Positions 16,842 to 24,783 of a stretch of 64,000 bases of DNA are shown here, piece after piece. Positions within the stretch are counted from its first letter, which is position 1. Each line of letters starts with the position of its first letter. The stretch is taken from the NCBI RefSeq assembly GCF_900112355.1, contig NZ_FOLM01000009.1, positions 124,001 to 188,000 on the forward strand, written 5' to 3'. Under the pieces are notes generated by a model. That model had not been told where the DNA came from. It ran no database searches and saw nothing but the letters and a program-made list of their open reading frames with translations. A program made the translations under genes and the position numbers. The stretch comes from Streptomyces aidingensis (GTDB taxonomy: Bacteria > Actinomycetota > Actinomycetes > Streptomycetales > Streptomycetaceae).

Positions 16842-18278
16842 ATGACCACGCCCACCGACGTGCCCGTGCCCGACCCCGGATCCGCGTCCGGCGCCGCCGA
16901 GGAGCGCGCCGGCAGCCTGGCCCCGGCCGCGGCCCGCCAACTCGCCACCACCACCAAGACGCCGCCGCAGAACCGCGCCGTCACCTCCCGCTGGCTGCTG
17001 CGCGTGCTGCCCTGGGTGCCGGTCACCGCCGGCACCTACCGGGTCAACCGCCGGCTCGTCCACGAGACGGGCAACGGCCGGATCGACTTCCACGCCACCG
17101 GCACCCGGGTGCGGATGATCCCCGAGGAGCTGACCGAACTCCCCGCCCTGGCGGGTCTGGACGACCAAGCGGCGCTGCGCGCCCTGGCCGGGGCGTGCGT
17201 CCAGCGCGAGTACACCGCGGGGGAGACCGTGGCCGAGGCCGGCACCCCCGCCGAGGGCGTGGTGATGATCGCGCACGGCAAGATCCGCAAGCACGCGCCG
17301 GGCGCCTACGACACCGACACCTCGCTGGCCGTGCTGGCGGGCGGGGACTTCGCGGGCGACGAGGCCCTGCCGGCGGCGGCCGGCCCCGGCCCCGCCGTGT
17401 GGCGCTACGGGCTGACCGCGCTCACCCGCTGCACCGTGCTGGTGCTGCCGCTGGCCGAGGTGCGCCGGCTGGCCGGCGGCTCCGCCGCCCTGCGCGAACG
17501 GCTCGCGGGCGGCTCGGGGGAGGGCGCCGCCGCGCCGCCGCGCAACAGCCGCGGCGAGGCCGACATCGCCATCGCCTCCGGGCACCGCGGCGAGTCCTCG
17601 CTGCCCGCCGCCTTCGCCGACTACGACCCCGGTCCACGGGAGTACGAGCTCGGCGTGGCGCAGACCGTGCTCAAGGTGCACACCCGGGTCGCCGACCTCT
17701 ACGCGGAGCCCATGGACCAGGTGCAGGAGCAGCTCCGGCTCACCGTGGAGGCGCTGCGCGAGCGGCAGGAGCACGAGCTGGTCAACAACCGGGAGTTCGG
17801 GCTGCTGCACAATGCGGCGCCGGCGCAGCGCTTCCACACCCGCGGCGGCCCGCCCGCCCCCGACGACCTCGACCTGCTGATCTCCCGGCGGCGCAACACG
17901 CACTGCCTGCTGGCCCATCCGCGCGCCCTGGCGGCCATCGGCCGGGAGTGCAACCGCCGCGGAGTGACGCCGGGGGAGACGGAGTTCCAGGGCCGGCGGG
18001 TGCGCGCCTGGCGGGGCATCCCGCTGCTGCCCTGCGACAAGATCCCGGTCAGCCGGCAGGGGGTGACCTCCGTGCTGGCGATGCGCACCGGGGTGGAGAA
18101 GCAGGGCGTGGTCGGGCTTCATCAGCCCGGCATCCCGGAGGAGATCGAGCCCAGCCTGAACGTCCGTTTCATGGGCATCAACGAGCAGGCCGTGATCGGC
18201 TATCTGGTGTCGGTCTATTTCTCCGCCGCCGTGCTGGTCCCCGATGCCCTCGGGATCCTGGAGGACGTCGAAGTCTGA
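16842..18278 (+). CDS. Family 2B encapsulin shell protein, copy 2
   Basis: A 478-residue paralogue of the preceding gene with the same order of parts: N-arm with [20 protein letters not shown], an inserted cNMP-binding-like domain ([20 protein letters not shown]), and the HK97 core ([39 protein letters not shown]). The cores are nearly identical between copies, while the inserted domains differ more and this copy has an added Pro/Gly/Ala stretch there. Start: ATG at 16842 with GGAGG about 11 nt upstream. Two shell proteins in tandem suggest a mixed shell, or two alternative shells that share cargo. Confidence 0.9.
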   Translation: MTTPTDVPVPDPGSASGAAEERAGSLAPAAARQLATTTKTPPQNRAVTSRWLLRVLPWVPVTAGTYRVNRRLVHETGNGRIDFHATGTRVRMIPEELTELPALAGLDDQAALRALAGACVQREYTAGETVAEAGTPAEGVVMIAHGKIRKHAPGAYDTDTSLAVLAGGDFAGDEALPAAAGPGPAVWRYGLTALTRCTVLVLPLAEVRRLAGGSAALRERLAGGSGEGAAAPPRNSRGEADIAIASGHRGESSLPAAFADYDPGPREYELGVAQTVLKVHTRVADLYAEPMDQVQEQLRLTVEALRERQEHELVNNREFGLLHNAAPAQRFHTRGGPPAPDDLDLLISRRRNTHCLLAHPRALAAIGRECNRRGVTPGETEFQGRRVRAWRGIPLLPCDKIPVSRQGVTSVLAMRTGVEKQGVVGLHQPGIPEEIEPSLNVRFMGINEQAVIGYLVSVYFSAAVLVPDALGILEDVEV

Positions 18279-18361
18279 TCCGGGCGGCGCCCCGCGGGCA
18301 GCCCCCGGAAGCGGCCGGCCCGACCACCCCGTCAGGGCACCGTCCCCGCGCCCGCCGGGGT

Positions 18362-18380
18362 CCGCGGCCGGCCGCCGCGG
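18362..18380. terminator. Hairpin after the encapsulin operon
   Basis: CCGCGGC (18362-18368) pairs with GCCGCGG (18374-18380) around a 5-nt loop, between the convergent encapsulin and proline-rich genes. Confidence 0.4.
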
Positions 18381-18388
18381 CATGTTCC

Positions 18389-18432
18389 GCTGTGCTGCTG
18401 TCTGCTGCTGTCCGCTGCTGTCTGCTGTGTCC
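18389..18432. repeat. Imperfect CTG-rich short repeat
   Basis: A run of imperfect CTGCTGTC-like units in the intergenic region between two convergent genes. It is simple-sequence DNA with no evident coding role. Confidence 0.5.
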
Positions 18433-18469
18433 GCGCTCCTCGTCGCCCGGGCCGGCCGGTGGACCGCCG

Positions 18470-18994
18470 TCAGTACCCGGGGCCCGGGTACTGGTAGGGG
18501 TGCTGCTGGCCGTACGGGTCCTGGTAGCCGCCGGGCGCCTGGCGCGGGGCGGGCGGCCGGGGCGCCGCCGGACGGCCCGCCTGCGACGGGTACATCTGCG
18601 GCTGCGGCTGCTGGGGCGGCTGCGGTGCGGGCTGGGCGTACGGCCGCGCCGGCGAGGCCTGCTGCGGGATGTAGGGCGCCGCCGGCTGCGCGGCCGGCCC
18701 GGGGGCCGCCGGGATCGGCTGGCGCATCGGCGCCTGGTAGCCGGTCTGCGGCGGCGGCACGTGATGGGCCACCGGCTGCGGCGAGGACGGCCCGGAGGGC
18801 AGGGCCGGCAGCGCCGCCGGCAGCGCGGGGGCGGAGGTGAACTGGGGGAGCGCGTCGTAGGCCGACGGCACCCGGATGGGGGCGATCTGCGGGGTACCCC
18901 GCTCGGCCACCAGCCTGTCGTAGATCGGGGTGTCCGGGAAGGGCGGCGGCGAGGAGTAGTAGCCGCCTGAGTAGGACGAGCGCGGGGAGGTCAT
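18470..18994 (-). CDS. Proline-rich disordered protein, DUF6643-like
   Basis: A 174-residue protein. The first ~55 residues are conserved-looking (YDRLVAERGTPQIAPIRVPS), and the remaining ~120 are Pro/Gln/Ala/Tyr-rich and surely disordered. It resembles the streptomycete DUF6643 family as I remember it; function unknown. It is convergent with the encapsulin genes. On its strand TACCTT lies 7 nt before the ATG, with no ribosome binding site, so the message may be leaderless. Because Family 2 cargo is recruited by disordered Pro-rich segments, a role with the shells is conceivable, but only from position and composition. Confidence 0.6.
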   Translation of the reverse strand: MTSPRSSYSGGYYSSPPPFPDTPIYDRLVAERGTPQIAPIRVPSAYDALPQFTSAPALPAALPALPSGPSSPQPVAHHVPPPQTGYQAPMRQPIPAAPGPAAQPAAPYIPQQASPARPYAQPAPQPPQQPQPQMYPSQAGRPAAPRPPAPRQAPGGYQDPYGQQHPYQYPGPGY

Positions 18995-19337
18995 GCGACA
19001 TAAGGTAAGCCCACGATGTGCTCGTTGGGGAGACCGATTAGAGGGTCATTTCGCTCGATCATGCTGACTCTGGGTCCCCAAGAAGAGTGAATTCAGCATA
19101 TAAGCCGAATTCCCCTTTTTGTTCCTCGGTGCGGGCCGGTTCCGCTCCGGAGGCCGTCTCCGCAGGTCACCAACGGCGCGACGGGCGAGACCACGGGGCC
19201 GGGCGGGGCGCACGGTGCACAACGCCATGCGCCCGCCATTCACGCGGAACACCCCGGACACCCGGTCTCCGAGGCAGGCACACCGCGCCCGCCGCCACCC
19301 CGCCCGCCGGGCCGCCCCCGGCCCGTACCCTGGGTCC
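18995..19337. other. Relatively A/T-rich intergenic island
   Basis: 343 bp between divergent genes, and the left 130 bp is clearly richer in A/T than the rest of the window. It contains two GAATTC sites 12 bp apart (19089-19094, 19107-19112), TATATG-like and TACCTT-like hexamers on the minus strand, and a T5 run near 19116. Probable content is the promoter(s) of the proline-rich gene; a small RNA is possible. I see no supported protein gene. Confidence 0.4.
19326..19331 (+). promoter_or_regulatory. -10 box of the racemase-like gene, leaderless
   Basis: TACCCT lies 6 nt before the GTG at 19338, with no ribosome binding site between. No clear -35 box. Confidence 0.4.
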
Positions 19338-20144
19338 GTGAAGATCGCGCTCATCGACTCCGGGCTGGGACTGCTGGCCGCCGCGGCTGCCGTGCGCCGG
19401 GCCCGGCCGGATGCCGGCCTGGTGCTGTCCAACGACCCCTCGGGCATGCCCTGGGGGCCGCGCACCCCACGGGACATCACCGAGCGCGCCCTGCGCTGCG
19501 CGCGCGCCGCCCTGGCCGAGCGGCCGGACGCGCTGATCGTGGCCTGCAACACCGCCTCCGTGCACGCGCTCGCCGCGCTGCGCGCCGAGCTGGAGCCGGC
19601 CGTACCCGTGATCGGCACCGTGCCCGCGGTCAAGCCCGCGGCGGCGGCCGGCGGGCCGGTCGCCGTCTGGGCCACCCCGGCCACCACCGGCAGCCCCTAT
19701 CAGCGGGCCCTGATCCGCGACTTCGCCGGCGGCACGCAGACCGCCCAGGTGCCCTGCCACGGCCTGGCCGACGCCGTGGAACGGGCCGACACCCGGTCCG
19801 TGGTGACCGCCGTGGAGGCGGCCGCCGCACTGACCCCGGCCGCCACCCGGGACGTGGTGCTCGGCTGCACCCACTACGAGCTGGTCGCCGAGGAGATCCG
19901 GCAGCGGCTGGCGCGGCGTACCGGGGCACCGGTGCGGCTGCACGGCTCGGCCCGCGCCGTCGCCGCCCAGGCCCTGCGCCGCCTGGGCGCCGCCCCGGCG
20001 CCGGACGCCCCCGCCACCGGCACCGTCCGGCTGCTGGCCGACGGCGCCCCGGTCCCGCTCCCCGCCGCCGCGCTCGGCTACCCCGAGGGCCGGCTGCTGG
20101 CCGCCCCGGCGCCGCTGCCGGCCCCGGCGCGCCCGCTGCCCTGA
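19338..20144 (+). CDS. Aspartate/glutamate racemase-family protein (MurI-like)
   Basis: A 268-residue protein with both cysteines of the racemase family: C70 in VACNTAS and C177 in LGCTHYELV, plus an N-terminal IDSGLGLL in place of the usual DSGVGG. The reaction in this family is PLP-independent inversion of Glu or Asp through two cysteines. The changed N-terminal motif and lack of cell-wall neighbours make a role other than the main D-Glu supply possible. The start is GTG at 19338, apparently leaderless; upstream in-frame codons are not convincing. Tandem 11-bp repeats follow the stop. Confidence 0.75.
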   Translation: MKIALIDSGLGLLAAAAAVRRARPDAGLVLSNDPSGMPWGPRTPRDITERALRCARAALAERPDALIVACNTASVHALAALRAELEPAVPVIGTVPAVKPAAAAGGPVAVWATPATTGSPYQRALIRDFAGGTQTAQVPCHGLADAVERADTRSVVTAVEAAAALTPAATRDVVLGCTHYELVAEEIRQRLARRTGAPVRLHGSARAVAAQALRRLGAAPAPDAPATGTVRLLADGAPVPLPAAALGYPEGRLLAAPAPLPAPARPLP

Positions 20145-20176
20145 CCGGGCGGATACCGGGCGGATACCGGGCGGAT
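20144..20176. repeat. Three tandem copies of an 11-bp unit
   Basis: ACCGGGCGGAT occurs three times head to tail (20144-20154, 20155-20165, 20166-20176). It exactly fills the gap between the convergent racemase-like and dhaM genes, and its edge bases belong to both stop codons. Confidence 0.8.
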
Positions 20177-20613
20177 CAGCGTTTGCGCAGCCGGTAGGCG
20201 TCTTCGGCGGCGGCCGTCACGGCGGCGAGATCGCCCCCGGCGGCGGCCGTGACCGCGGCGCCCACCGCACCCTCCAGAAAAGGCGCGTCCAGCAGCCGGG
20301 TGTCCGGCGGCAGCCCGCCCCCGGCGTCCTCGGCCAGCAGCGCCCGTACGGTCAGCACCGCACTGCCCAGGTCGGCCAGCACCGCCACCCCGGCCCCCCG
20401 GTCGGCCCGCCGGGCCGCCTCGGTGATCCGTTCCGCGCTGGTGCCCAGGCCGCCGTCCGGCAGGCCGCCGGCCGGTTCCAGCGGCACGCCCGCCGCCCCG
20501 CCGGCCAGCGCCGCCGCCAGCCTGACCACCGCCTCGGCCGCCTCCGCGCTGTGCGACACCAGCACAATGCCCACCGGCCGCGCAGGGCCGCCGCGCCCGG
20601 TGTGCTCAGTCAT
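20176..20613 (-). CDS. dhaM: PTS-dependent dihydroxyacetone kinase, phosphoryl donor subunit DhaM
   Basis: A 145-residue EIIA-Man-like protein. The phospho-accepting His is in GIVLVSHSAEAAEAV (H21), followed by Gly/Ala-rich sequence and VAVLADLGSAVLT. DhaM takes phosphate from HPr and passes it to the ADP bound in DhaL, so this kinase uses PEP rather than ATP. It consists of only the EIIA domain, without the HPr and EI domains fused on in some bacteria, so it depends on separate PTS proteins such as the PtsI encoded at 56229-57908. The start overlaps the dhaL stop by 8 bp. Confidence 0.9.
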   Translation of the reverse strand: MTEHTGRGGPARPVGIVLVSHSAEAAEAVVRLAAALAGGAAGVPLEPAGGLPDGGLGTSAERITEAARRADRGAGVAVLADLGSAVLTVRALLAEDAGGGLPPDTRLLDAPFLEGAVGAAVTAAAGGDLAAVTAAAEDAYRLRKR

Positions 20614-21289
20614 CCGGGCTCCCCGCCGCCTCCGCCGCGGTCTCGGCCAGCGCCGTGACCAGCAGGGCCGCGGACGCCGCGCCCGGGTCCTGGTGCCCGA
20701 TGCTGCGGTCGCCCAGCAGACTGGCCCGCCCGCGCCGGGCCCGCAGCGGCACCGTGGCCAGGGCGCCCGCCACGGCCGCCCGCCGCGCCGCGTCGAAGGA
20801 CTCCGGCAGCGCCTCGGCGGCCGGCACCAGCGCGTCCAGCATGGTCTTGTCCCCCGGCGCCGAACCGCCCAGCGCGCCCACCGCCGCCACCCCCGCGGCC
20901 AGTGCCGCGGCGAACTCGGCGGAGGACACCCGGGGCGCCTCCGTGCCGAGTTCACCGCCGGTGCGCCGCAGCAGGGTGCCGTACAGCGGACCCGACGCCC
21001 CGCCCACGGTGGACACCAGGGTCCGGCCGGCCAGCGCCAGCACGGCGCCCGGTGTGGCGGGCGGGTCCTCGGCCAGCGTCCCGGTCACCGCCCGGAAGCC
21101 GCGCCGCATGTTGGCGCCGTGATCCGCGTCGCCGATCGCCGCGTCCAGCTCGGTCAGCCGGTCCGCCTCCCGGTCGACCGCCGCCGCGGCGGCGGTCAGC
21201 CAGCGCACCACGAAATCCGCGTCCAGCCCGGCCGCCCCCCGCGGGGCACCGGCCGGAGCGCCGCCGTCCTGAGCCCTGTCCCGTTCCAT
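20606..21289 (-). CDS. dhaL: Dihydroxyacetone kinase ADP-binding subunit DhaL
   Basis: A 227-residue all-helical nucleotide-binding subunit with the metal/ADP motif AIGDADHGANMRRGF, TVGGASGPLYGTLL and SAPGDKTMLDAL. DhaL holds ADP as a cofactor, receives phosphate from DhaM and gives it to dihydroxyacetone bound to DhaK. GGAGGG lies before the ATG at 21289. It is the third gene of the operon, 24 bp after dhaK and overlapping dhaM. Confidence 0.92.
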   Translation of the reverse strand: MERDRAQDGGAPAGAPRGAAGLDADFVVRWLTAAAAAVDREADRLTELDAAIGDADHGANMRRGFRAVTGTLAEDPPATPGAVLALAGRTLVSTVGGASGPLYGTLLRRTGGELGTEAPRVSSAEFAAALAAGVAAVGALGGSAPGDKTMLDALVPAAEALPESFDAARRAAVAGALATVPLRARRGRASLLGDRSIGHQDPGAASAALLVTALAETAAEAAGSPDD

Positions 21290-21313
21290 CGTCTCCGTCC
21301 CTCCGGACAGCCG

Positions 21314-22309
21314 TCAGCGGCCCCGGCGCAGGGCCGCGGTCCGCACCGGTGCGTCCCACAGCCGCAGCAGTTCCTCGTCCGCCTGACACAGCGTCACCGA
21401 ACAGCCGGCCATGTCGAGCGAGGTCACATAGTTGCCCACCAGGGTGCGGGCCACCGCGACCCGCCGCTCGGCCAGTACCCGGTGCACCTCGGCGGCGAAC
21501 CCGTACAGCTCCAGCAGCGGGGTCGCCCCCATGCCGTTGACCAGCAGCAGCACCGGGCTGTCCGGCCGCAGGTCCTCGACCACCGCGGCCACCGCCGCGT
21601 CCGCGATCTCCCCGGAGGTCATCATCGGCCGCCGCTCCCGCCCCGGCTCGCCGTGGATCCCGATGCCCAGCTCCAGCTCCCCGGGCGGCAGATCGAAGGT
21701 CGGGGCGCCCCTGGCCGGGGTGGAGCAGGCGCTCAGCGCCACCCCGAAACTGCGCGTGGACTCGGCCACCCGGCGGGCCACCGACGCCACCCGCACCAGC
21801 GGCGCGCCCTCCTCGGCTGCCGCCCCGGCGATCTTCTCCACGAAAAGCGTGCCGCCGGTGCCGCGCCGCCCGGCGCTCTCGCCGTCCTCGCTCACCGCCA
21901 CGTCGTCCCGCAGCACGACCGTGGAGACCTGCACCCCCTCGTCCTCGGCCAGTTCCGCGGCCATGGTGAAGTTGAGCACGTCGCCGGTGTAGTTCTTGAC
22001 CACGAACAGGACGCCCTCGCCGCTGTCCACCGCCGCCGCGGCCCGCACCATCTGGTCCGGCACCGGGCTGGTGAAAACCTCGCCCGGGCAGGCGGCGTCG
22101 AGCATGCCCGGCCCCACGAAGCCGGCGTGCAGCGGCTCGTGTCCGGAGCCGCCGCCGGAGAGCAGGGCCACCTTGCCGGCCACCGGCGCGTCCCGGCGGA
22201 CCACGATCCGCCGCTCCACGTCCACCGTCAGCAGGTCCGGATGGGCGGCGGCCAGACCCCGCAGCGCGTCCGCCACCACCCGTTCCGGCACATTGATCAG
22301 CATCTTCAT
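21314..22309 (-). CDS. dhaK: Dihydroxyacetone kinase substrate-binding subunit DhaK
   Basis: A 331-residue protein of the usual family length. It has LLSGGGSGHEPLHAGFVG near the N-terminus, NYTGDVLNF, and the substrate-binding His in LGIGIHGEPG, where DhaK binds dihydroxyacetone covalently as a hemiaminal. A good GGAGG precedes the ATG at 22309; the upstream extension of the frame is not part of the protein. It probably phosphorylates dihydroxyacetone for entry into glycolysis. A 44-codon ORF precedes it by 28 bp and may be the first gene of the operon. Confidence 0.93.
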   Translation of the reverse strand: MKMLINVPERVVADALRGLAAAHPDLLTVDVERRIVVRRDAPVAGKVALLSGGGSGHEPLHAGFVGPGMLDAACPGEVFTSPVPDQMVRAAAAVDSGEGVLFVVKNYTGDVLNFTMAAELAEDEGVQVSTVVLRDDVAVSEDGESAGRRGTGGTLFVEKIAGAAAEEGAPLVRVASVARRVAESTRSFGVALSACSTPARGAPTFDLPPGELELGIGIHGEPGRERRPMMTSGEIADAAVAAVVEDLRPDSPVLLLVNGMGATPLLELYGFAAEVHRVLAERRVAVARTLVGNYVTSLDMAGCSVTLCQADEELLRLWDAPVRTAALRRGR

Positions 22310-22337
22310 GCGGCCTCCCGTCAGGGCAGGCCGGACA

Positions 22338-22472
22338 TCACCGATCCCACCCGTAGCCGTCCTCGTCGTCCCAGCCGACCTCGCGGTCGTCGTCCATACG
22401 CGGATTGCGCAGCTCCGGGCGCGGCTCGGCGCCCGCTTCCTCGGCGAACTCCTCAGGGTCCATGGCACTCAT
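22338..22472 (-). CDS. Small acidic protein (44 residues) upstream of dhaK
   Basis: A 44-codon ORF from the ATG at 22472, rich in Asp/Glu and Trp and ending in VGWDDEDGYGWDR. It reads in the same direction as dhaK and ends 28 bp before it. The composition (acidic, three Trp) is protein-like and unlike the shadow frames, but no family is recognised and a second in-frame ATG at 22463 could be the real start. A role in the dihydroxyacetone operon is only suggested by position. Confidence 0.5.
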   Translation of the reverse strand: MSAMDPEEFAEEAGAEPRPELRNPRMDDDREVGWDDEDGYGWDR

Positions 22473-22687
22473 GATGCATGCCGCTCCCGGCGGCGCGGAC
22501 GAAGGGCACGTCGCCGCGCGCGGTCGCGCCCGGCCGCCGTCCGGAAGCCGTACCCGCCGCGCGCCCCCGGCAACCCGTACTCACCCGTACGCGCGGGGCG
22601 GCCGGCCGGGGATCCGCCGGGGATACTGGGTAGGCAGAGAAAGATCGCCGGAATTCCGACGGGCACAACGGGGGTGAGAGACGCGCG

Positions 22688-24643
22688 ATGGCGGAGAACA
22701 CCACGCTGATCCACGGCCGTTACGAGCTGATCGAGCAGATCGGGCGCGGCGGCATGGGCCAGGTGTGGCGTGCCAGGGACGAGGCGCTCGGCCGGCAGGT
22801 GGCCGTCAAATGCCTTCAGCCGCTCGGCGGCGCCCAGCGCGACGAGGACGCGCTGCGCGGTCTGCGCGAACGGTTCCGGCGCGAGGCCCGGGTGGCCGCC
22901 TCGCTCCAGCATCGCGGCATCACGGTGGTGCACGACTTCGGCGAGTACGACGGAACGCTCTATCTGGTGATGGAACTGCTGGACGGCCAGAACCTCAGCG
23001 AACTGCTGACCGCCCGGCAGGCCGCACCGCTGCCCGAGCCGGAGATCGCCGACATCGCCCACCAGGTCGCCGCCGCACTGGCCTACACCCATGCCCAGGG
23101 CGTGGTGCACCGGGATCTCAAGCCCGCCAATGTGATGCGGCTGGCCGACGGCACGGTCAAGATCCTGGACTTCGGCATCGCCCGGCTGGCCCACGACATC
23201 GGGCTCAACGCCAAGCTGACCAGCACCGGCATGGCGATGGGCACGCCGCACTACATGTCCCCGGAGCAGATCTCCGGCGGCGCCGTGGACCACCGCAGCG
23301 ACCTGTACTCGCTGGGCTGTGTCCTCTACGAACTGGCCACCGGAGCACCGCCGTTCGACCTCGGCGACCCCTGGGCGATCCTGGTGGGCCACCGGGAGAC
23401 CCCGCCCGAGCCGCTGCGCTCCCTGCGCGCGGAGCTGTCCCCGTCCCTCGAACGGCTGATCCTGGAGCTGCTGGCCAAGGACCCGGCCGACCGTCCGCGG
23501 GACGCCGCCGACCGGGCCCGGCGGCTGGTGCTGGACAGCGCCCGGGCCGAGACCGCCGCCCCGGCCGCGGGGCGCAGCGGGCAGCCGGCGGAGCACGTCC
23601 GGCCGGAGCCGCTGCCGCCCTGGACCCGCGGCATGCGGCCCGGCGGCCGGGCCAGCGGCACCTGGTCGCTGCGCGAGCCGTCGCCGGACCGGTCCGCGGG
23701 GCTGACCGGGCAGTGGACGGCACCGGCCCTGCCGCCCGCCGCCGCCTCCTCCTCCGGTGCCGCGCCCGGTGCGCCGGGGAGCATCGGACGGCCGGCCGGG
23801 GGCGGGCCGCCGCCGGTTCCGGCGCCGCCCCCGCCGACGTCGCCGCCCGCGCTGCCCGCGCCGCGCGGCGGCCCCTCCCCGGAGTATCTGGCGGCGCTGG
23901 CCGGACGCCACCGGGCGGGCATCGGCCAGGGGCTGCTGGGCCACTGGGAGGAGGCCCTCCGGGTGCACGGCGCGGTGGCCGCCGAACGCGACCGGGCCCT
24001 CGGCAGCGAGCACCCCGACACCCTGGCCAGTCACTACGAGGCCGCCTACGCGCTGGGGCGGCTGGGCCGCTGGGACCAGGCGCTGCCCGCCCACCAGCGG
24101 GTCGCCGAGGCGCGCGCCCGCACCCTCGGCCCCCGCCACCCGGACACCCTGGTCTCCCGCTACGAGACCGCCGTGGGCCTGAGCCGGCTGGGCCGGCCGG
24201 CCGAGGCCATGGAGGTCTACCGCGAGCTGGTCGCCGCCCGTACCCACACCCAGGGCCGCAGCCACCCGGAGACGCTGCGCGCCCGGCACGGACTGGGCGT
24301 CAGCCTGGGCCGGCTGGGCCGTTGGGAGGAGGCGCTGGCCGAGGCCCGCGCGGTCTGCGCGCTGCGCTCCGGCACCCTGGGCCCGGACGACCCGGACACC
24401 CTGGTCAGCCGGCGCGAGATCGCGGTGGCGCTGGGCTGGCTGGGCCGCTGGGACCAGGCGCTGGAGGAGTACCGCCGGGTGCGGCTCAGCCGTGAGCGGG
24501 TACTGGGCCCGGAGCATCCGCAGACCCTGGCCAGCCGCAAGGACGAGGCGCACTGCCTGGAGCAGCTCGGCCGCGCCGCCGAAGCCGCCGAACTTGCCCG
24601 CGGGACCGCCGTGCTGCCGGAGGGCGCGGCGGGCGGCGGCTGA
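22688..24643 (+). CDS. Serine/threonine protein kinase with C-terminal TPR-like repeats
   Basis: A 651-residue protein. Residues ~10-280 are a Hanks-type kinase domain: IGRGGMGQV P-loop, ATP-binding K41, HRDLKPAN with catalytic D143, and DFG with D161. A Pro/Gly-rich linker (~290-395) follows, then about five 42-residue repeats of the kinesin-light-chain TPR kind with GPxHPDTLxSRY-like motifs (~400-640). There is no transmembrane segment and no PASTA domain, so the kinase is cytosolic and the repeats probably bind partners or substrates. GATACT at 22622-22627 is a possible -10 box, about 60 nt upstream. Confidence 0.9.
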   Translation: MAENTTLIHGRYELIEQIGRGGMGQVWRARDEALGRQVAVKCLQPLGGAQRDEDALRGLRERFRREARVAASLQHRGITVVHDFGEYDGTLYLVMELLDGQNLSELLTARQAAPLPEPEIADIAHQVAAALAYTHAQGVVHRDLKPANVMRLADGTVKILDFGIARLAHDIGLNAKLTSTGMAMGTPHYMSPEQISGGAVDHRSDLYSLGCVLYELATGAPPFDLGDPWAILVGHRETPPEPLRSLRAELSPSLERLILELLAKDPADRPRDAADRARRLVLDSARAETAAPAAGRSGQPAEHVRPEPLPPWTRGMRPGGRASGTWSLREPSPDRSAGLTGQWTAPALPPAAASSSGAAPGAPGSIGRPAGGGPPPVPAPPPPTSPPALPAPRGGPSPEYLAALAGRHRAGIGQGLLGHWEEALRVHGAVAAERDRALGSEHPDTLASHYEAAYALGRLGRWDQALPAHQRVAEARARTLGPRHPDTLVSRYETAVGLSRLGRPAEAMEVYRELVAARTHTQGRSHPETLRARHGLGVSLGRLGRWEEALAEARAVCALRSGTLGPDDPDTLVSRREIAVALGWLGRWDQALEEYRRVRLSRERVLGPEHPQTLASRKDEAHCLEQLGRAAEAAELARGTAVLPEGAAGGG

Positions 24644-24718
24644 AAGCCGGGGACGACCGCGGAACCCGCGGGCGGCATTGTCCGGCGGCGGACCCTGCGG
24701 CATCCCGGTGCCCCGGTG

Positions 24719-24742
24719 TTCCGGGGGTTCCGGGGGTTCCGG
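24719..24742. repeat. Tandem 9-bp G-rich repeat
   Basis: TTCCGGGGG occurs twice and then partially (24719-24727, 24728-24736, 24737-24742), just upstream of the promoter of the next gene. Confidence 0.6.
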
Positions 24743-24771
24743 CCTCGCACGGAGCAGCTCCGGCCGCCGCG

Positions 24772-24777
24772 TACCAT
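24772..24777 (+). promoter_or_regulatory. -10 box of the 164-residue protein gene, leaderless
   Basis: TACCAT lies 6 nt before the ATG at 24784, with no ribosome binding site between. Confidence 0.45.
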
Positions 24778-24783
24778 GGCCGC

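Noticed and set aside
18389-18432. CTG-rich stretch as a CRISPR-like or satellite array
   Set aside because: The units are short and imperfect with no spacers; it is simple-sequence DNA in an intergenic region.
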